Shown here: positions 19,160 through 28,964 of the stretch, piece after piece
Numbering within the stretch: the first letter of the stretch is position 1
Layout of the letters: every line of letters starts with the position of its first letter
Assembly: GCA_002428985.1 (NCBI GenBank)
Contig: DIYL01000030.1
Span: forward strand, 1 to 32,043
DNA from: Anaerolineales bacterium UBA6055
GTDB taxonomy: Bacteria; Chloroflexota; Anaerolineae; Aggregatilineales; Phototrophicaceae
DNA: 32,043 nucleotides
Reading direction: 5' to 3'
The notes under the pieces: model-generated
Databases searched by the model: none
What the model saw: the letters and a program-made list of their open reading frames with translations, nothing else
Told to the model about the DNA's origin: nothing
Program-made: the position numbers and the translations under genes

Positions 19160-19188
19160 ATCTTATGCAAACAAATATTGCATAAGAT
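19160..19188. repeat. 11-bp perfect inverted repeat with 7-nt loop upstream of the operon 2 promoter
   Basis: ATCTTATGCAA (19160-19170) is mirrored by TTGCATAAGAT (19178-19188). The stem is AT-rich (3 of 11 pairs are GC) and has only a loose T-rich stretch after it on the minus strand, so it is a weak terminator for the GTPase gene ending at 19246. It lies about 35 bp upstream of the -35 box, a usual place for an activator or repressor site. Confidence 0.55.
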
Positions 19189-19245
19189 AGTATATCTATT
19201 TGGAGCAACCTTTTTATAGATGATTATTCCGCTAATATTTGTCGT

Positions 19246-20355
19246 TTACTCAGCAAGAATATCAATAAACCATGCAATTGGGTCAATTACATTGGTTGGC
19301 TGTATCCGGTCTTTATCCCGAATCGTGGTCGGAAAGTAGTCCACTTCTAAACCATCCGTATTTAACTGACTGAGGTCAAGTTGTTGCGGTAAGTTACTTA
19401 GTTGCTCTACAAGTGTGGTATATTGGGGTGCAACTTCATCAGGTTGTGGATAATTGTTAGCGAAAAATGGGGTATCGGGTGTTCGCCAAATTTGCTCTCT
19501 GGCTGTATTTGTACCTGTTTCATCACGTCCACCAATAGACGACACAACAAAACACCGCAAGTAATTGGGTTCGATGATGCCAGATACAGATTTCATAAAT
19601 GCAGTCCCCATATCCTGATAGATAGGGCAGACTTGTTGGCAACTGTTAGCATGGTTGTCGTCATATTGACGGGTACACTGACGCTGTAACCAATTTGTCA
19701 CGGCATTGTCTGTGTCCGGTTCGCCATTGATGAGCTTCCAATATCGCTGGTGGGCATCTGCTTTAACATACATTAAAGCAACATACATATCGTTGATAAC
19801 AGTTGATGTAGATGCCTTATTCCTGTTGCGAGCTTCCCGTAAATGAGACAGAAAATCTAGAACAAGGTCAGTATAGTGTTGTTGTTTATTCTGGGTAAAT
19901 TCCCATGCAGGGTCAAGCATAATGATAATACCATCCATCTGGCTTAACTCCTCAAACCATTTATGAGGTGTCAATTTATCATTATCTTGTTTTGGATGTG
20001 CAATATCTTTCTCGATGTGTTTTAATTCCCCATCATAAAAGTGTTCATAGAGTTCACCAGGGGCATCACTAAATTCAAATTGCAAGCTCTGATTTGTGCT
20101 GGCTTTGGTGATGTGATAAGTGTAATAACTGATTGTCTCGGTTGAAGAGGGGAAGACGTTATCGCTATAAATTTCACGCCGTTTTGACTTGATAAATTGA
20201 TAAGCAGGGTTATCAGTACTGGCTTGAATATACCACTTACCATGTGGCACATCCTCGATAGTGGACTGTTCAAATGCTTGATACAACATCGCCAGATAAG
20301 TCGTTTTGCCGGACTTTGCAGTACCCCAGATACCAATTTTTTTAGGTGTCGCCAT
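19246..20355 (-). CDS. Small GTPase of the system (P-loop GTPase, TRAFAC-like)
   Basis: 369 residues, soluble. The P-loop is GTAKSGKTT (11-19), starting right after a KIGIWG strand. The switch II/Walker B motif is FSDAPG (95-100, DxxG). IIIMLDP follows as the next core strand. The base-specificity motif is probably VKAD (197-200) in place of NKxD/TKxD, and VSSIGG may be the G5 loop. The C-terminal third is divergent and holds a Cys cluster (QRQC...SCQQVCPIY). The order of motifs supports a GTPase rather than a transport ATPase. It is the last gene of operon 1, 18 bp after the degenerate tubulin gene, with GGGGAG 6 nt before the ATG. A dedicated GTPase is one of the components recorded beside FtsZ-like/vWA gene sets, so it may act as a switch controlling assembly. 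Subfamily is uncertain. Confidence 0.82.
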   Translation of the reverse strand: MATPKKIGIWGTAKSGKTTYLAMLYQAFEQSTIEDVPHGKWYIQASTDNPAYQFIKSKRREIYSDNVFPSSTETISYYTYHITKASTNQSLQFEFSDAPGELYEHFYDGELKHIEKDIAHPKQDNDKLTPHKWFEELSQMDGIIIMLDPAWEFTQNKQQHYTDLVLDFLSHLREARNRNKASTSTVINDMYVALMYVKADAHQRYWKLINGEPDTDNAVTNWLQRQCTRQYDDNHANSCQQVCPIYQDMGTAFMKSVSGIIEPNYLRCFVVSSIGGRDETGTNTAREQIWRTPDTPFFANNYPQPDEVAPQYTTLVEQLSNLPQQLDLSQLNTDGLEVDYFPTTIRDKDRIQPTNVIDPIAWFIDILAE

Positions 20356-20373
20356 CGGTCACTCCCCGATAAT

Positions 20374-23226
20374 TTAATTCACCAAATAGACATAAATTTT
20401 AGTCAATGCCTCAATAGAACGTGTGCGTTGAGAAACAGTTTGCGATTGACGTTGCGCTCTAATGTCATTAAGCAAATGCTGGCAAACCCATACCTGCCAG
20501 TCTGGATAATTTTCGACCATAAAATCATAGCGATTTTCAATTTCGCGGGTGATGTCGGCATAGTACATGCTAGAACGAAAGTCCGGCATTTGAGCAACTT
20601 TTTCTTCTGCATCTTGCACCAATCTACTCACCAGTGGCAGATTTGCATGTAGCGCACCACAAAATTCGCTAAAGTTAATCGGCGGAATGTGGTTCACCCC
20701 CAAATCATTACACCATTGGCGTAACCGATATTGTGGCGAGAAAAAGCGAATAAGCATCGTAACCGCCATCACAAAATTCGGATAATCCCATAAATTTTGA
20801 GAAAAAACAGTTGGGTTAAGGTCTGAGGATGCTACACCGATATGTGTTGGATGTAACCGTGACCGATAAATGAACGGGTCATCTCCAGTGTTTGTTGAGC
20901 CAATCTCGCTGATAACATTATCATATCTATCATGCCATATCTGTAAAACTGCCAGACTATCAAATGGGAGATTGTTTTGTAGCTGAATATACACCATATA
21001 AGGCGACAGATTTTTATTGGCTTCTCCAAGTTGCGTTAAACGATAGTCTACTACCTGTATATCACTGTTTTGATATGCCTCTATGACATGTGCAGGTAAA
21101 TTGGTTACACCAACAATTTCGTGAGTTGTGTCGATTTGACGTTGATTAATGTGCTGTTGCGATAATGCAATCAGTAATTCCGCTTGTGTCCGCACCAACT
21201 CAAGCGATTCATTCAAGCGTTCTTGTGTAGCCTGTGGTATCTCGTCAACTTCTTGTTCAACAATAGGTCGGGTGATTGTATCCAGTTGTTGGCGCACCAT
21301 CGTTTGATTATTGTGTGGCACTGTAGACATAGTTTGGAAGATGTCTTGGCGGATGTCGGCAAGGTCTGTAGATAACAAGTCGTTATCAATTGCCGTATTC
21401 GTAACAGATGTCACGTTATTTCGTATATTATGAATCCGTGTATTTAGGACGTCATCAAGGTAGCCTGTATACGTCATATCACCATACATGATACGACGCA
21501 TAATCAAATCGCATAACTTTTCATAATAGATAAGGCGCTGTTGTTGTATCCCCAATTGTTCAAGTGCTTGGAGATAGTCTAATTGCGCGTTGATAACTTC
21601 ATCGTGGCTACGCGATAAATTATTCTGATAATAATAACGTGGGACAAACTGAATGATTGAAATAGTGAGTAGCACCCACGCAACCATCAGCACATATAAC
21701 CCCAGCGTAAATAGAAACAAAACACCAGCAACAATCACTGCCGAATTAATCACCCAACGAAATGGCAAAACACTACGGTTATCATAATAACTATATTCTA
21801 AACGCTGGTTGTGCAAGGTGTTTTGCAATGCGCGCAGTGTCGGTTCGTGATTATCTTTAATCGCTGCTTGTGCTGTGGCAATCTGTTGATTAAGGCGACT
21901 GATAAAAATTTCATAGACAGCATTGATTTTCTTAAAATGCCATTGGTTGGCTTGATGCAACTGTGAAAACTGAGCATCCATCTGCTGGTTAATCTGGTCG
22001 AGTGTAGTACTGATTTCCTGATTGGCGATATGATTGGCATGGAGAAGCGCATCCCGCACCCGATAAAACCGTCGATCAAGGTCTTCGCGGGATTGTACAC
22101 GCTGGCGACTACGGGCGAACAAATTGGTAGTTACATGTTCTTCTACCCGTGTATCCCCTAACTCTTGTATCTCCTGACGATAATCTTGCTGTACACGTCT
22201 GATTTCGCTTGATTGATCGGTTGGCAGATTACCAATCCAGCCATTGATAACATCATTGTTGCTATAATCTAGGCGATTATCATCCTGCAACTGCTGATAA
22301 ATATGATAACGACGTGCAATAAAACGGGCGTTAAAATCTGTCTCGCCAGATAATGACTTGGTTGTGACACTAAATGTAGAAAATGTCCCTGTGTTAAGTT
22401 GTGATTGTGGCAGATGTTGGGTCAAATTTGATTGTGATTGGGCAAATACAAAATCCGCACATTGTTGAATTGCCTTGCCATAATCGAGCGTATTATTGCC
22501 CCCAATAAGATAAAGATCACCCCGTTGGAATGGGGCAGTATTTTCGATAGGGAAGCGATATTGACGCTGATAGTTGCGATAGAATGACGGAGATTGTTGA
22601 TAAAAATTCAACTCTTTTAATAGCGCAAACGCCAGTTCGCCACCGGGTTCAATTGTTGATTCATCTGATTGAGGGGTATCATCACGCAAGGGGTCATTCG
22701 CCATATTGGGCAAAATCAACATCCCATAAGTACGATACGACAGGTGAGTTAGATATTGATTTTGTAGTAAATAAGCTAAATCAATAAACGCACCACTAGC
22801 AAAGGGGTCGTGAGCATGACCAACCACATAAATATAGATTGTCTCACCACTTGTCCCTGCTAGATTGCTCAATTGCTGAACTACATTTTGATAGACCTTC
22901 TCATAATTTGTATGAATCGCCAGCTTACCCCATAGGCGATTACCAATAATAGTCTCACCCCATGTCCGCCAATTGACACTGCTCCATAATTGGGTGGTTG
23001 ACTGATAATACAGGTCTTTCAGACGTTCATTATCCAGTTTGAGTGGAACAGTTACCCCCTGTTGCCCTAATCGTGTTGCAGTTTCAACAGGAGGAAGCCA
23101 TATCGACGACAAATATTTATCTTGCAATTCGTAACGGGTAAAGCGTTCACTAATGTCATCAAGTATCTGCCGAGCATACCACCCCAGACCAATAACCAGT
23201 GTGCGCTTACGCTGTGCATTATCCAT
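20374..23226 (-). CDS. Degenerate tubulin-like protein with a membrane hairpin
   Basis: 950 residues. The N-terminus LVIGLGWYAR (10-19) aligns with the LVVGLGGTG loop of its upstream neighbour but has lost the glycines. The second signature is replaced by VVGHAHDPFASGAFIDLAYLL (about 134-154), which keeps the following FIDLAYLL helix but not GGTGSG. GTP binding or hydrolysis is therefore doubtful. Residues ~360-485 are predicted coiled coil. A strongly hydrophobic stretch at ~489-528 can form two closely spaced membrane helices, and helical regions follow. Its ATG overlaps the stop of the canonical tubulin gene by 8 bp, which points to coupled synthesis and a fixed ratio. I infer a membrane-tethered, non-catalytic partner of the 1043-residue protein. 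Alternatively it could be a diverged adaptor with no polymer role. Confidence 0.82.
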   Translation of the reverse strand: MDNAQRKRTLVIGLGWYARQILDDISERFTRYELQDKYLSSIWLPPVETATRLGQQGVTVPLKLDNERLKDLYYQSTTQLWSSVNWRTWGETIIGNRLWGKLAIHTNYEKVYQNVVQQLSNLAGTSGETIYIYVVGHAHDPFASGAFIDLAYLLQNQYLTHLSYRTYGMLILPNMANDPLRDDTPQSDESTIEPGGELAFALLKELNFYQQSPSFYRNYQRQYRFPIENTAPFQRGDLYLIGGNNTLDYGKAIQQCADFVFAQSQSNLTQHLPQSQLNTGTFSTFSVTTKSLSGETDFNARFIARRYHIYQQLQDDNRLDYSNNDVINGWIGNLPTDQSSEIRRVQQDYRQEIQELGDTRVEEHVTTNLFARSRQRVQSREDLDRRFYRVRDALLHANHIANQEISTTLDQINQQMDAQFSQLHQANQWHFKKINAVYEIFISRLNQQIATAQAAIKDNHEPTLRALQNTLHNQRLEYSYYDNRSVLPFRWVINSAVIVAGVLFLFTLGLYVLMVAWVLLTISIIQFVPRYYYQNNLSRSHDEVINAQLDYLQALEQLGIQQQRLIYYEKLCDLIMRRIMYGDMTYTGYLDDVLNTRIHNIRNNVTSVTNTAIDNDLLSTDLADIRQDIFQTMSTVPHNNQTMVRQQLDTITRPIVEQEVDEIPQATQERLNESLELVRTQAELLIALSQQHINQRQIDTTHEIVGVTNLPAHVIEAYQNSDIQVVDYRLTQLGEANKNLSPYMVYIQLQNNLPFDSLAVLQIWHDRYDNVISEIGSTNTGDDPFIYRSRLHPTHIGVASSDLNPTVFSQNLWDYPNFVMAVTMLIRFFSPQYRLRQWCNDLGVNHIPPINFSEFCGALHANLPLVSRLVQDAEEKVAQMPDFRSSMYYADITREIENRYDFMVENYPDWQVWVCQHLLNDIRAQRQSQTVSQRTRSIEALTKIYVYLVN

Positions 23227-26200
23227 TACCGATTACCCCTGAGTAATATGCGTAATATGGATCACCCTGCATTATTTTTATCCTTGTCTCACGGGTATCA
23301 TACCCTGCAAGAATTAGAACAAGCCGTTCTTGAAAATCACGATCATTGGGTTCTTTGGACAATAGCGGGTCGTCTTTGGTACTATCACGATTTAGTAATT
23401 CATACCCATAATTTTTAATAAAGGTCTTTATAGGAGCAAGATGGCGATAGGTATCACCCGCAGAGTAATCGCTGTAATGAGACTTAAATGTTTCCTCAAA
23501 AATTTTAGCAAAACTCCTTAATGTACCCCCAATTAAAGCGTTCCATGCATCTTGCAAAGTCGTCGCAGGACGTGTTTTTATTTCCCCATCTTTATAATAG
23601 ATAAGAGGCAAAATATGTCGATAGTATTCGGATTCGTATGCTTGCTTTATAGTCGATTGCACTGCTATAAGATATTGGAGGTCAGCATCTTTATTGAGAT
23701 AGCTTGCCTCTGTATGGTAGGTCTGTGGGTTAGACTTGAGTGTATTTAATTCACGTTCAATATTAGCTATCTGGCTTGTTAACTGCCCAAGCAGGCGTTC
23801 TGCAAATGTTCTTTCAAAGAAGACAAAACGCTGTGATGTACTATCATTAAATTTTATCCACTCATAGGCAAGCGCGCGAACAAAAAATAAACGTAAATCG
23901 ACAGGATTGATAAAATGTGATGACCCCGGATTATATGGTGTTTCTTCTAGCATCGGGTTCAGATGCAATAGACGGTCTGTCTGTTGGGTGACAAATTCAT
24001 ATTGGCTTTTATAATCTCCAAACGCCTCTAATGATTTGAGCGAAATCCCATGCACTGTATGGACATACACAATCTGCGATTCATCATGAGTGGTGACAAT
24101 ACTCAAGTCACTGGTAGATACAGCATCCTTGATAATCTCGCTATTGATATTGTCCTCATCGTTATAGATACCAACGACCCGTATAACAGGTGGTATCTCC
24201 GATGAAAACGTCGCATTATTAACCAACAATAGTGGTGAACCTTTATCGGTTAACTCTGTCAACCTGTCCGCCACAGATGATGACTCTGTTAATAAATCTT
24301 GAAAGATGTTACCTGTGTGGGTGTTATAAATGCCGTATTGTGCTGTTGTATAGGCTGTGATGATGTCATTTAATGCGGGGAGGTCATCTTGATTGAGCGA
24401 TTTGGATACTTTACGGATGTTATTATCGCCTAAAGCGCGCATCATATTCCATAGGGATTCCAATGGAGTACGGGTGTCTGCAATATGCTGGACATACGTC
24501 GTGATATTTTGGTCAATTACTTCTGTGGGATTAAGTGTTAAGGTTGTCTGCGTAGAGATTGGCTTTTTATTATCCCGAAAACTACGTTCAATCTGCCGGA
24601 TGCAGTCTTCCCAATAGCCGATACCTGTGACCAACTGTGTGCGAACCTGTTGAATGTAGGGGAGCAATTGCTGAACAATTGTCGGGATAATTTCTTCAGT
24701 CACAACAACACGAGCTTGGTCATCAAAGAAACGAACTAGTTGTGTCGCCTCTTCCCCTGTTTTCTTACGTAATGCCCCCATCTGATTAAATAATCCACTG
24801 CGTACATTACTAACATTTTGCACCGAGCGATTGATACGCGAGTCATAATTAGGGGTGCTAATCTGGCTCTGCTGTTGGATAAGCCAATTATAGAGTTCTT
24901 CTTCACGTTCATATAACCATTGGCTGGCTTGCCGGAGCCCATTTAATTCAATGCGGTCTTCAAGGTCTTTGAGCAAGCTGTCCTGTAGTTTTTTCAGCAC
25001 CACAGGGATTTGTGCATTAAACTGTGTCTCGACAGCCGATAGCAGATTTTGATGCGATTCCCAAAAAGCAGTTCGTAAACGGTTCAGGGGGTTATTGACA
25101 CTATGAATAATTAAATTGAGTTCATCAAGCGGTTGAGAGACAGTCAGTTTAGCCCCTAGGCTGATGGTGTCGTATATGTTATTGATGCGGGATGTATCAA
25201 ACCACTCCCCGCTATCTGTTGTATTTGCCTCATCATCTATATCTCCAAGCAAATACGTCTGAATAATCATCTGGCGGAGTTTATCAATAAACCGTTGCTT
25301 AACCCACGCAGTCGGATGAGAAATTTTGGATAAGCCAATTGCACTATATGACCGACGATAGCCTGCAATATCATAGTTATCCAGCACAACCCGAATATTA
25401 TCGATGGTAGCATCCAGTTGCTTGCCCACCCGCGTAAATGTAATTGCCATGATACTATCAGCAATGATAGGGGCTATTTGTTCAACACCATCTAGTGTCC
25501 CTCCCTGACGATTCCCACCTCCGATAAGATAGGAAAGGTTATAAGGTTTACCTGCAACCCGAATCGCTTGCCCTTTAATCACTTCATCGTATAGAACTTC
25601 ATCATCCAGCGTATCTTGATTGAAATATTCTAAATCAAGCAAGGCGGCGAATGCGTTAGCACGTAAGTTATTTGCTCCGGTTGATAAAATATTGGGGAAT
25701 GCCTCTGGTAATAAAAACATGCCGACGATTTCTACATCACGGGCAGGCATGTTTCCGGCTTTTTGGGCAAGATGACGTAAAATATATGCCATGTCAATAA
25801 ATGTACCACTACCTGTACCACCACAGACAGAACACACAATATAGATACGCAATCGTTGGCGCTCATCAATGCGGGTATTATCAGAGGTATCATTGTCCCG
25901 CCCAATTCTGAGCAAATCCCGAATAATCGGACCTACATGTTTCTCGATTTCATCATACCGATGGAACAGCGCAATCCGTCCAAACCGACGTACCTGTTGC
26001 GCCCCTTGATCTATATGACTGGAGCGTAAAACATGGGGCAAAATACTATGAATGCCCGCTTTTTCGTGACGCATGGTCATCAAATCTTGCAATGGCACAT
26101 CACTGATACGCACAAATTCACTTCCGGCGGCAAGCCCCACAGCCGGACGATCAGGATGATTGGGTTGACGGGCAGTGAAATTCTCATAGGCAGTGTCTAG

Positions 26201-26350
26201 CACAAGAAAACGCACAGCCTTACGGTAATCATCAGTATCATTAAATTGTTCTCTCAGGCGGGCTTTTAGACGAACAGCAATTTTATAGCCCGTCCCGCCA
26301 AGTCCCACCACAAGCGTTGGTCGTAAGAAAAATAATTGATCGTCAGTCAT
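23219..26350 (-). CDS. Tubulin/FtsZ-like GTPase with intact nucleotide-binding signature
   Basis: 1043 residues, soluble. LVVGLGGTG (13-21) forms the first phosphate loop, and VCGGTGSGTFIDMAYIL (175-191, with GGTGSG at 177-182) is a textbook tubulin/FtsZ signature followed by its helix. A strand-helix pair LVLDTAYENF near 49-58 fits the next loop. About 700 residues of mostly helical, Gln/Arg-rich sequence follow the core, far beyond FtsZ length. It is similar in build to the 1236-residue protein of operon 2, so the two are paralogues. The ATG has AGGA 6-7 nt upstream, lies 9 bp after the preceding vWA gene, and the gene overlaps the degenerate partner by 8 bp. Likely the GTP-using polymer subunit of operon 1, working at the inner face of the membrane. 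Confidence 0.88.
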   Translation of the reverse strand: MTDDQLFFLRPTLVVGLGGTGYKIAVRLKARLREQFNDTDDYRKAVRFLVLDTAYENFTARQPNHPDRPAVGLAAGSEFVRISDVPLQDLMTMRHEKAGIHSILPHVLRSSHIDQGAQQVRRFGRIALFHRYDEIEKHVGPIIRDLLRIGRDNDTSDNTRIDERQRLRIYIVCSVCGGTGSGTFIDMAYILRHLAQKAGNMPARDVEIVGMFLLPEAFPNILSTGANNLRANAFAALLDLEYFNQDTLDDEVLYDEVIKGQAIRVAGKPYNLSYLIGGGNRQGGTLDGVEQIAPIIADSIMAITFTRVGKQLDATIDNIRVVLDNYDIAGYRRSYSAIGLSKISHPTAWVKQRFIDKLRQMIIQTYLLGDIDDEANTTDSGEWFDTSRINNIYDTISLGAKLTVSQPLDELNLIIHSVNNPLNRLRTAFWESHQNLLSAVETQFNAQIPVVLKKLQDSLLKDLEDRIELNGLRQASQWLYEREEELYNWLIQQQSQISTPNYDSRINRSVQNVSNVRSGLFNQMGALRKKTGEEATQLVRFFDDQARVVVTEEIIPTIVQQLLPYIQQVRTQLVTGIGYWEDCIRQIERSFRDNKKPISTQTTLTLNPTEVIDQNITTYVQHIADTRTPLESLWNMMRALGDNNIRKVSKSLNQDDLPALNDIITAYTTAQYGIYNTHTGNIFQDLLTESSSVADRLTELTDKGSPLLLVNNATFSSEIPPVIRVVGIYNDEDNINSEIIKDAVSTSDLSIVTTHDESQIVYVHTVHGISLKSLEAFGDYKSQYEFVTQQTDRLLHLNPMLEETPYNPGSSHFINPVDLRLFFVRALAYEWIKFNDSTSQRFVFFERTFAERLLGQLTSQIANIERELNTLKSNPQTYHTEASYLNKDADLQYLIAVQSTIKQAYESEYYRHILPLIYYKDGEIKTRPATTLQDAWNALIGGTLRSFAKIFEETFKSHYSDYSAGDTYRHLAPIKTFIKNYGYELLNRDSTKDDPLLSKEPNDRDFQERLVLILAGYDTRETRIKIMQGDPYYAYYSGVIGNG

Positions 26351-26359
26351 ACGGCATCC

Positions 26360-28936
26360 TTAATTGCTCAACGGTCTGGTATTTATCAAGGTCAAGGTAT
26401 CATGTATTGTTTCATCTGGCAGGTTAATGACAATTTCAACACGTGGCTGATGCAGAATAATATCACGATCACTGGGTTTCACACGGTCACCCCCAATCGA
26501 GATATAATCACCCCGTTGTGATTCAAAATTTATGACAAACTGTCCCGAATCATACCGTAATTCAAATTCATATATATCAATCGGCGTCTCATCTTGTTCC
26601 TCATCATCTGACGATTCCCGATTAACTGTATGCGTGAATGAAACAGCTTTTCGAGGGAAGTGACGTGGTTTTGCGAGTGCCTCTGGTTCACCACTACCAA
26701 CTTTTATTAACCACGACCCAAGACGCAAATAATTCGAGGAATAGAAGCGATACCCCCCAAACAAAATACGAATCACAATGTATAGAATAAATACAGCAAT
26801 GACAACTTGGGTCAACAAATCATTCAAAATACTATCAACAGTCACCTGAACTAAATCATCTTCTGGTGGTTCCGTAATCTCTGGCAAAGGGGTCACTGTT
26901 GGTAATGGAGTAGGGCTAGGGGTTGCCGTCGGATGATAATCAAAAGTGATTTTTTCGGTCAGTGATTCGTCAGCATTTGGCAAATTTGCACGAATGTCCA
27001 ATTCCTGACCATCACCAGCCATGAGTAGCCTGCATTCAACTGTTCCAGTGAAGAAATCACCCAAATCCCATGATAATTGTGTAATCGGGGATGTATCAAA
27101 TTCTGTTGCCGAAGCCGATTTATAAAAGATGCCAATGTCTGTATAGGTATTAACCGCTTCATCAACTTCACCATCAAGAATAATTCTCGCTCGTATTGGT
27201 AACCGAGAATTACATGCGAGGTTATCGATCGTTAGGTCGTTAGGGCTTTCGATAATCAGTTGTGGCTCGACAATGATAGATTCAATCGGTGGCAAATCTT
27301 GATTATTGATAAGGTCAATTTGTCGCCATGCTGTCGCAATCGGAGCAACAATGTCTGGTATCGACAAACCAATACTTAGCTCGTAGCGTCCCTCAAAATC
27401 ACTGATATTGATGGTGAAGCTATCCACATTAGGTTCTAAGACTACAGGAGTTTGCTGGGTCGTATTTGCCAAATTTGTCATGATGCCAGTGACATCAAAT
27501 GGAATTGTACTGACATCATGAATGGGAATATCATCAATGGTCATCTTAATCGTGAGTTGAGATGCACCTTTTTGATAGGGTGGGTCATTTATCCAACTGA
27601 TGTTTTGCAAGTCATCTTGCCGGATAACCCGTAACGCATTTTCGCTACCGTTTTGTACATTAACTGTCCATGTGCCTTCCCACTGTTGCCCTGTACTTCT
27701 AACAGGTGAGCGCAATATCGACACAATTTGATGGGCATGATTTTCCGGCGCAAGCCTCGAAAACAAATCTGTTGATAGTGGCTCGGTTGAATTTGGTGGG
27801 AAGATATTGATATTGGCATTGGAAGTTTCGTCAAAAACCAACATCAGATGATCGTTGAATGGGCTAACATCAAAGGTATATTGTTGTTGATTGTTAATCG
27901 AAACCGATGCAATATCCTCTGTTGTAGTACAGCGTAGTTCATCATAGAGGTTATTCAAGGTTGTATCGAAGTCTTCGCGGATTGTGATAGCACTTTCCAG
28001 TAGCGGGTCAATGCGATAGACCAGTGGGGTTGCGTCATTTCGTCTTCGTGAATTAAGCTCACGCGCAATCGCCTGGAAATATTCACCCTCGCCAGCACTG
28101 TTGATACGGCTACTTCTCTGGTTAAGGAATCCGTCACTATTCACATCATTGACCCAATTAGCGGCTCCCATCGCAAGGGTGACAAATAATGCGCTACCGT
28201 TTCCATGTGGGCAGTAATTACTTGTTGATGCAACAGATTGTGTAATCTCACTCAAAGTTTGAACAAAACCATCGTGATACCGCTTCCAGTTGCTTAAGAC
28301 CTCTGCAAATGGGCTATCGGCAAAGTTAGCAACGGGAACATCATCTGTAATCAGTATAAGAACTGGTTTAGGCGAAATAGTACTAGAATTTTCTAGCACC
28401 CACACATCAATCGCACGTTTTGCTTCGTCTAATGCTTCGGATGTATCCCCTGGCAAATCTCCAACAGGCGGAGAAGCAATAAATGACAAAAAACTATCAA
28501 ACTGTGCTTGATCGTCACTCGCCTGCCCCAGTGTGATAAAGGGGTCGCCATCTCTGTCTGTATCGGTATACCATCCATTCACATCAGCATCAAAACTCAT
28601 CACTGCCAATTCATGGGTAGAAACAGGGTCATTATTGAGGATAGATGCAAGTTTGGCGACAAATTTCCAGCGTTCATTGGTGTCATCCGTCACATCTTTT
28701 GGCACATCGCCAACCCCTGATGTATTGATTGAGTTCAACCCCGGTGAATTTACGGTACTACTATCATCAACCAGAATAACAAGGAAAAGACGGGGTGGTT
28801 CTGTATCAGGGACTTCTGACGAAATAAGATTACTTTGCGTATATTGTTGTGACGCAACCAAATTGACAGCCAGTAGCAGAACAAGCCCAAGAAATAGGAC
28901 ATGTATGAGGCGTTTGTATTGATGTATCACTGGCAT
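26360..28936 (-). CDS. Membrane-anchored vWA-domain protein with a poor MIDAS
   Basis: About 858 residues from the chosen ATG. The signal peptide MPVIHQYKRLIHVLFLGL... ends near VAS. The vWA domain (~45-270) has DDSST (57-61) where DxSxS is expected, and ITDD rather than TDG, so metal binding may be weakened or altered. Its body contains 'DSDGFLNQ' and 'DTDRDGDPF' loops (in NDVNSDG and YTDTDRDG) that look like calcium-binding turns. Beta-rich modules follow, then a Pro/Thr linker, one helix (~703-726) and a ~130-residue cytoplasmic tail with an acidic SSDDEEQDE patch and a beta-rich end. A TTG at 28981 would extend the frame by 15 residues and overlap the previous gene. I prefer ATG 28936, which gives a normal signal peptide and has GAGAG 7 nt upstream. 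Third gene of operon 1, just before the tubulin-like pair. Confidence 0.84.
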   Translation of the reverse strand: MPVIHQYKRLIHVLFLGLVLLLAVNLVASQQYTQSNLISSEVPDTEPPRLFLVILVDDSSTVNSPGLNSINTSGVGDVPKDVTDDTNERWKFVAKLASILNNDPVSTHELAVMSFDADVNGWYTDTDRDGDPFITLGQASDDQAQFDSFLSFIASPPVGDLPGDTSEALDEAKRAIDVWVLENSSTISPKPVLILITDDVPVANFADSPFAEVLSNWKRYHDGFVQTLSEITQSVASTSNYCPHGNGSALFVTLAMGAANWVNDVNSDGFLNQRSSRINSAGEGEYFQAIARELNSRRRNDATPLVYRIDPLLESAITIREDFDTTLNNLYDELRCTTTEDIASVSINNQQQYTFDVSPFNDHLMLVFDETSNANINIFPPNSTEPLSTDLFSRLAPENHAHQIVSILRSPVRSTGQQWEGTWTVNVQNGSENALRVIRQDDLQNISWINDPPYQKGASQLTIKMTIDDIPIHDVSTIPFDVTGIMTNLANTTQQTPVVLEPNVDSFTINISDFEGRYELSIGLSIPDIVAPIATAWRQIDLINNQDLPPIESIIVEPQLIIESPNDLTIDNLACNSRLPIRARIILDGEVDEAVNTYTDIGIFYKSASATEFDTSPITQLSWDLGDFFTGTVECRLLMAGDGQELDIRANLPNADESLTEKITFDYHPTATPSPTPLPTVTPLPEITEPPEDDLVQVTVDSILNDLLTQVVIAVFILYIVIRILFGGYRFYSSNYLRLGSWLIKVGSGEPEALAKPRHFPRKAVSFTHTVNRESSDDEEQDETPIDIYEFELRYDSGQFVINFESQRGDYISIGGDRVKPSDRDIILHQPRVEIVINLPDETIHDTLTLINTRPLSN

Positions 28937-28964
28937 ATGACGACTCTCATTCCTATTATCTGCT

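Noticed and set aside
19160..19188. Intrinsic terminator for the GTPase gene
   Set aside because: The stem is AT-rich and no clean U-run follows on the minus strand. I kept it as an inverted repeat and possible operator instead.
20022..20652. Overlapping alternative frames around the GTPase / degenerate tubulin junction
   Set aside because: The P-loop gene and the 950-residue gene explain the region with proper ribosome sites. The alternatives have no recognisable motif.
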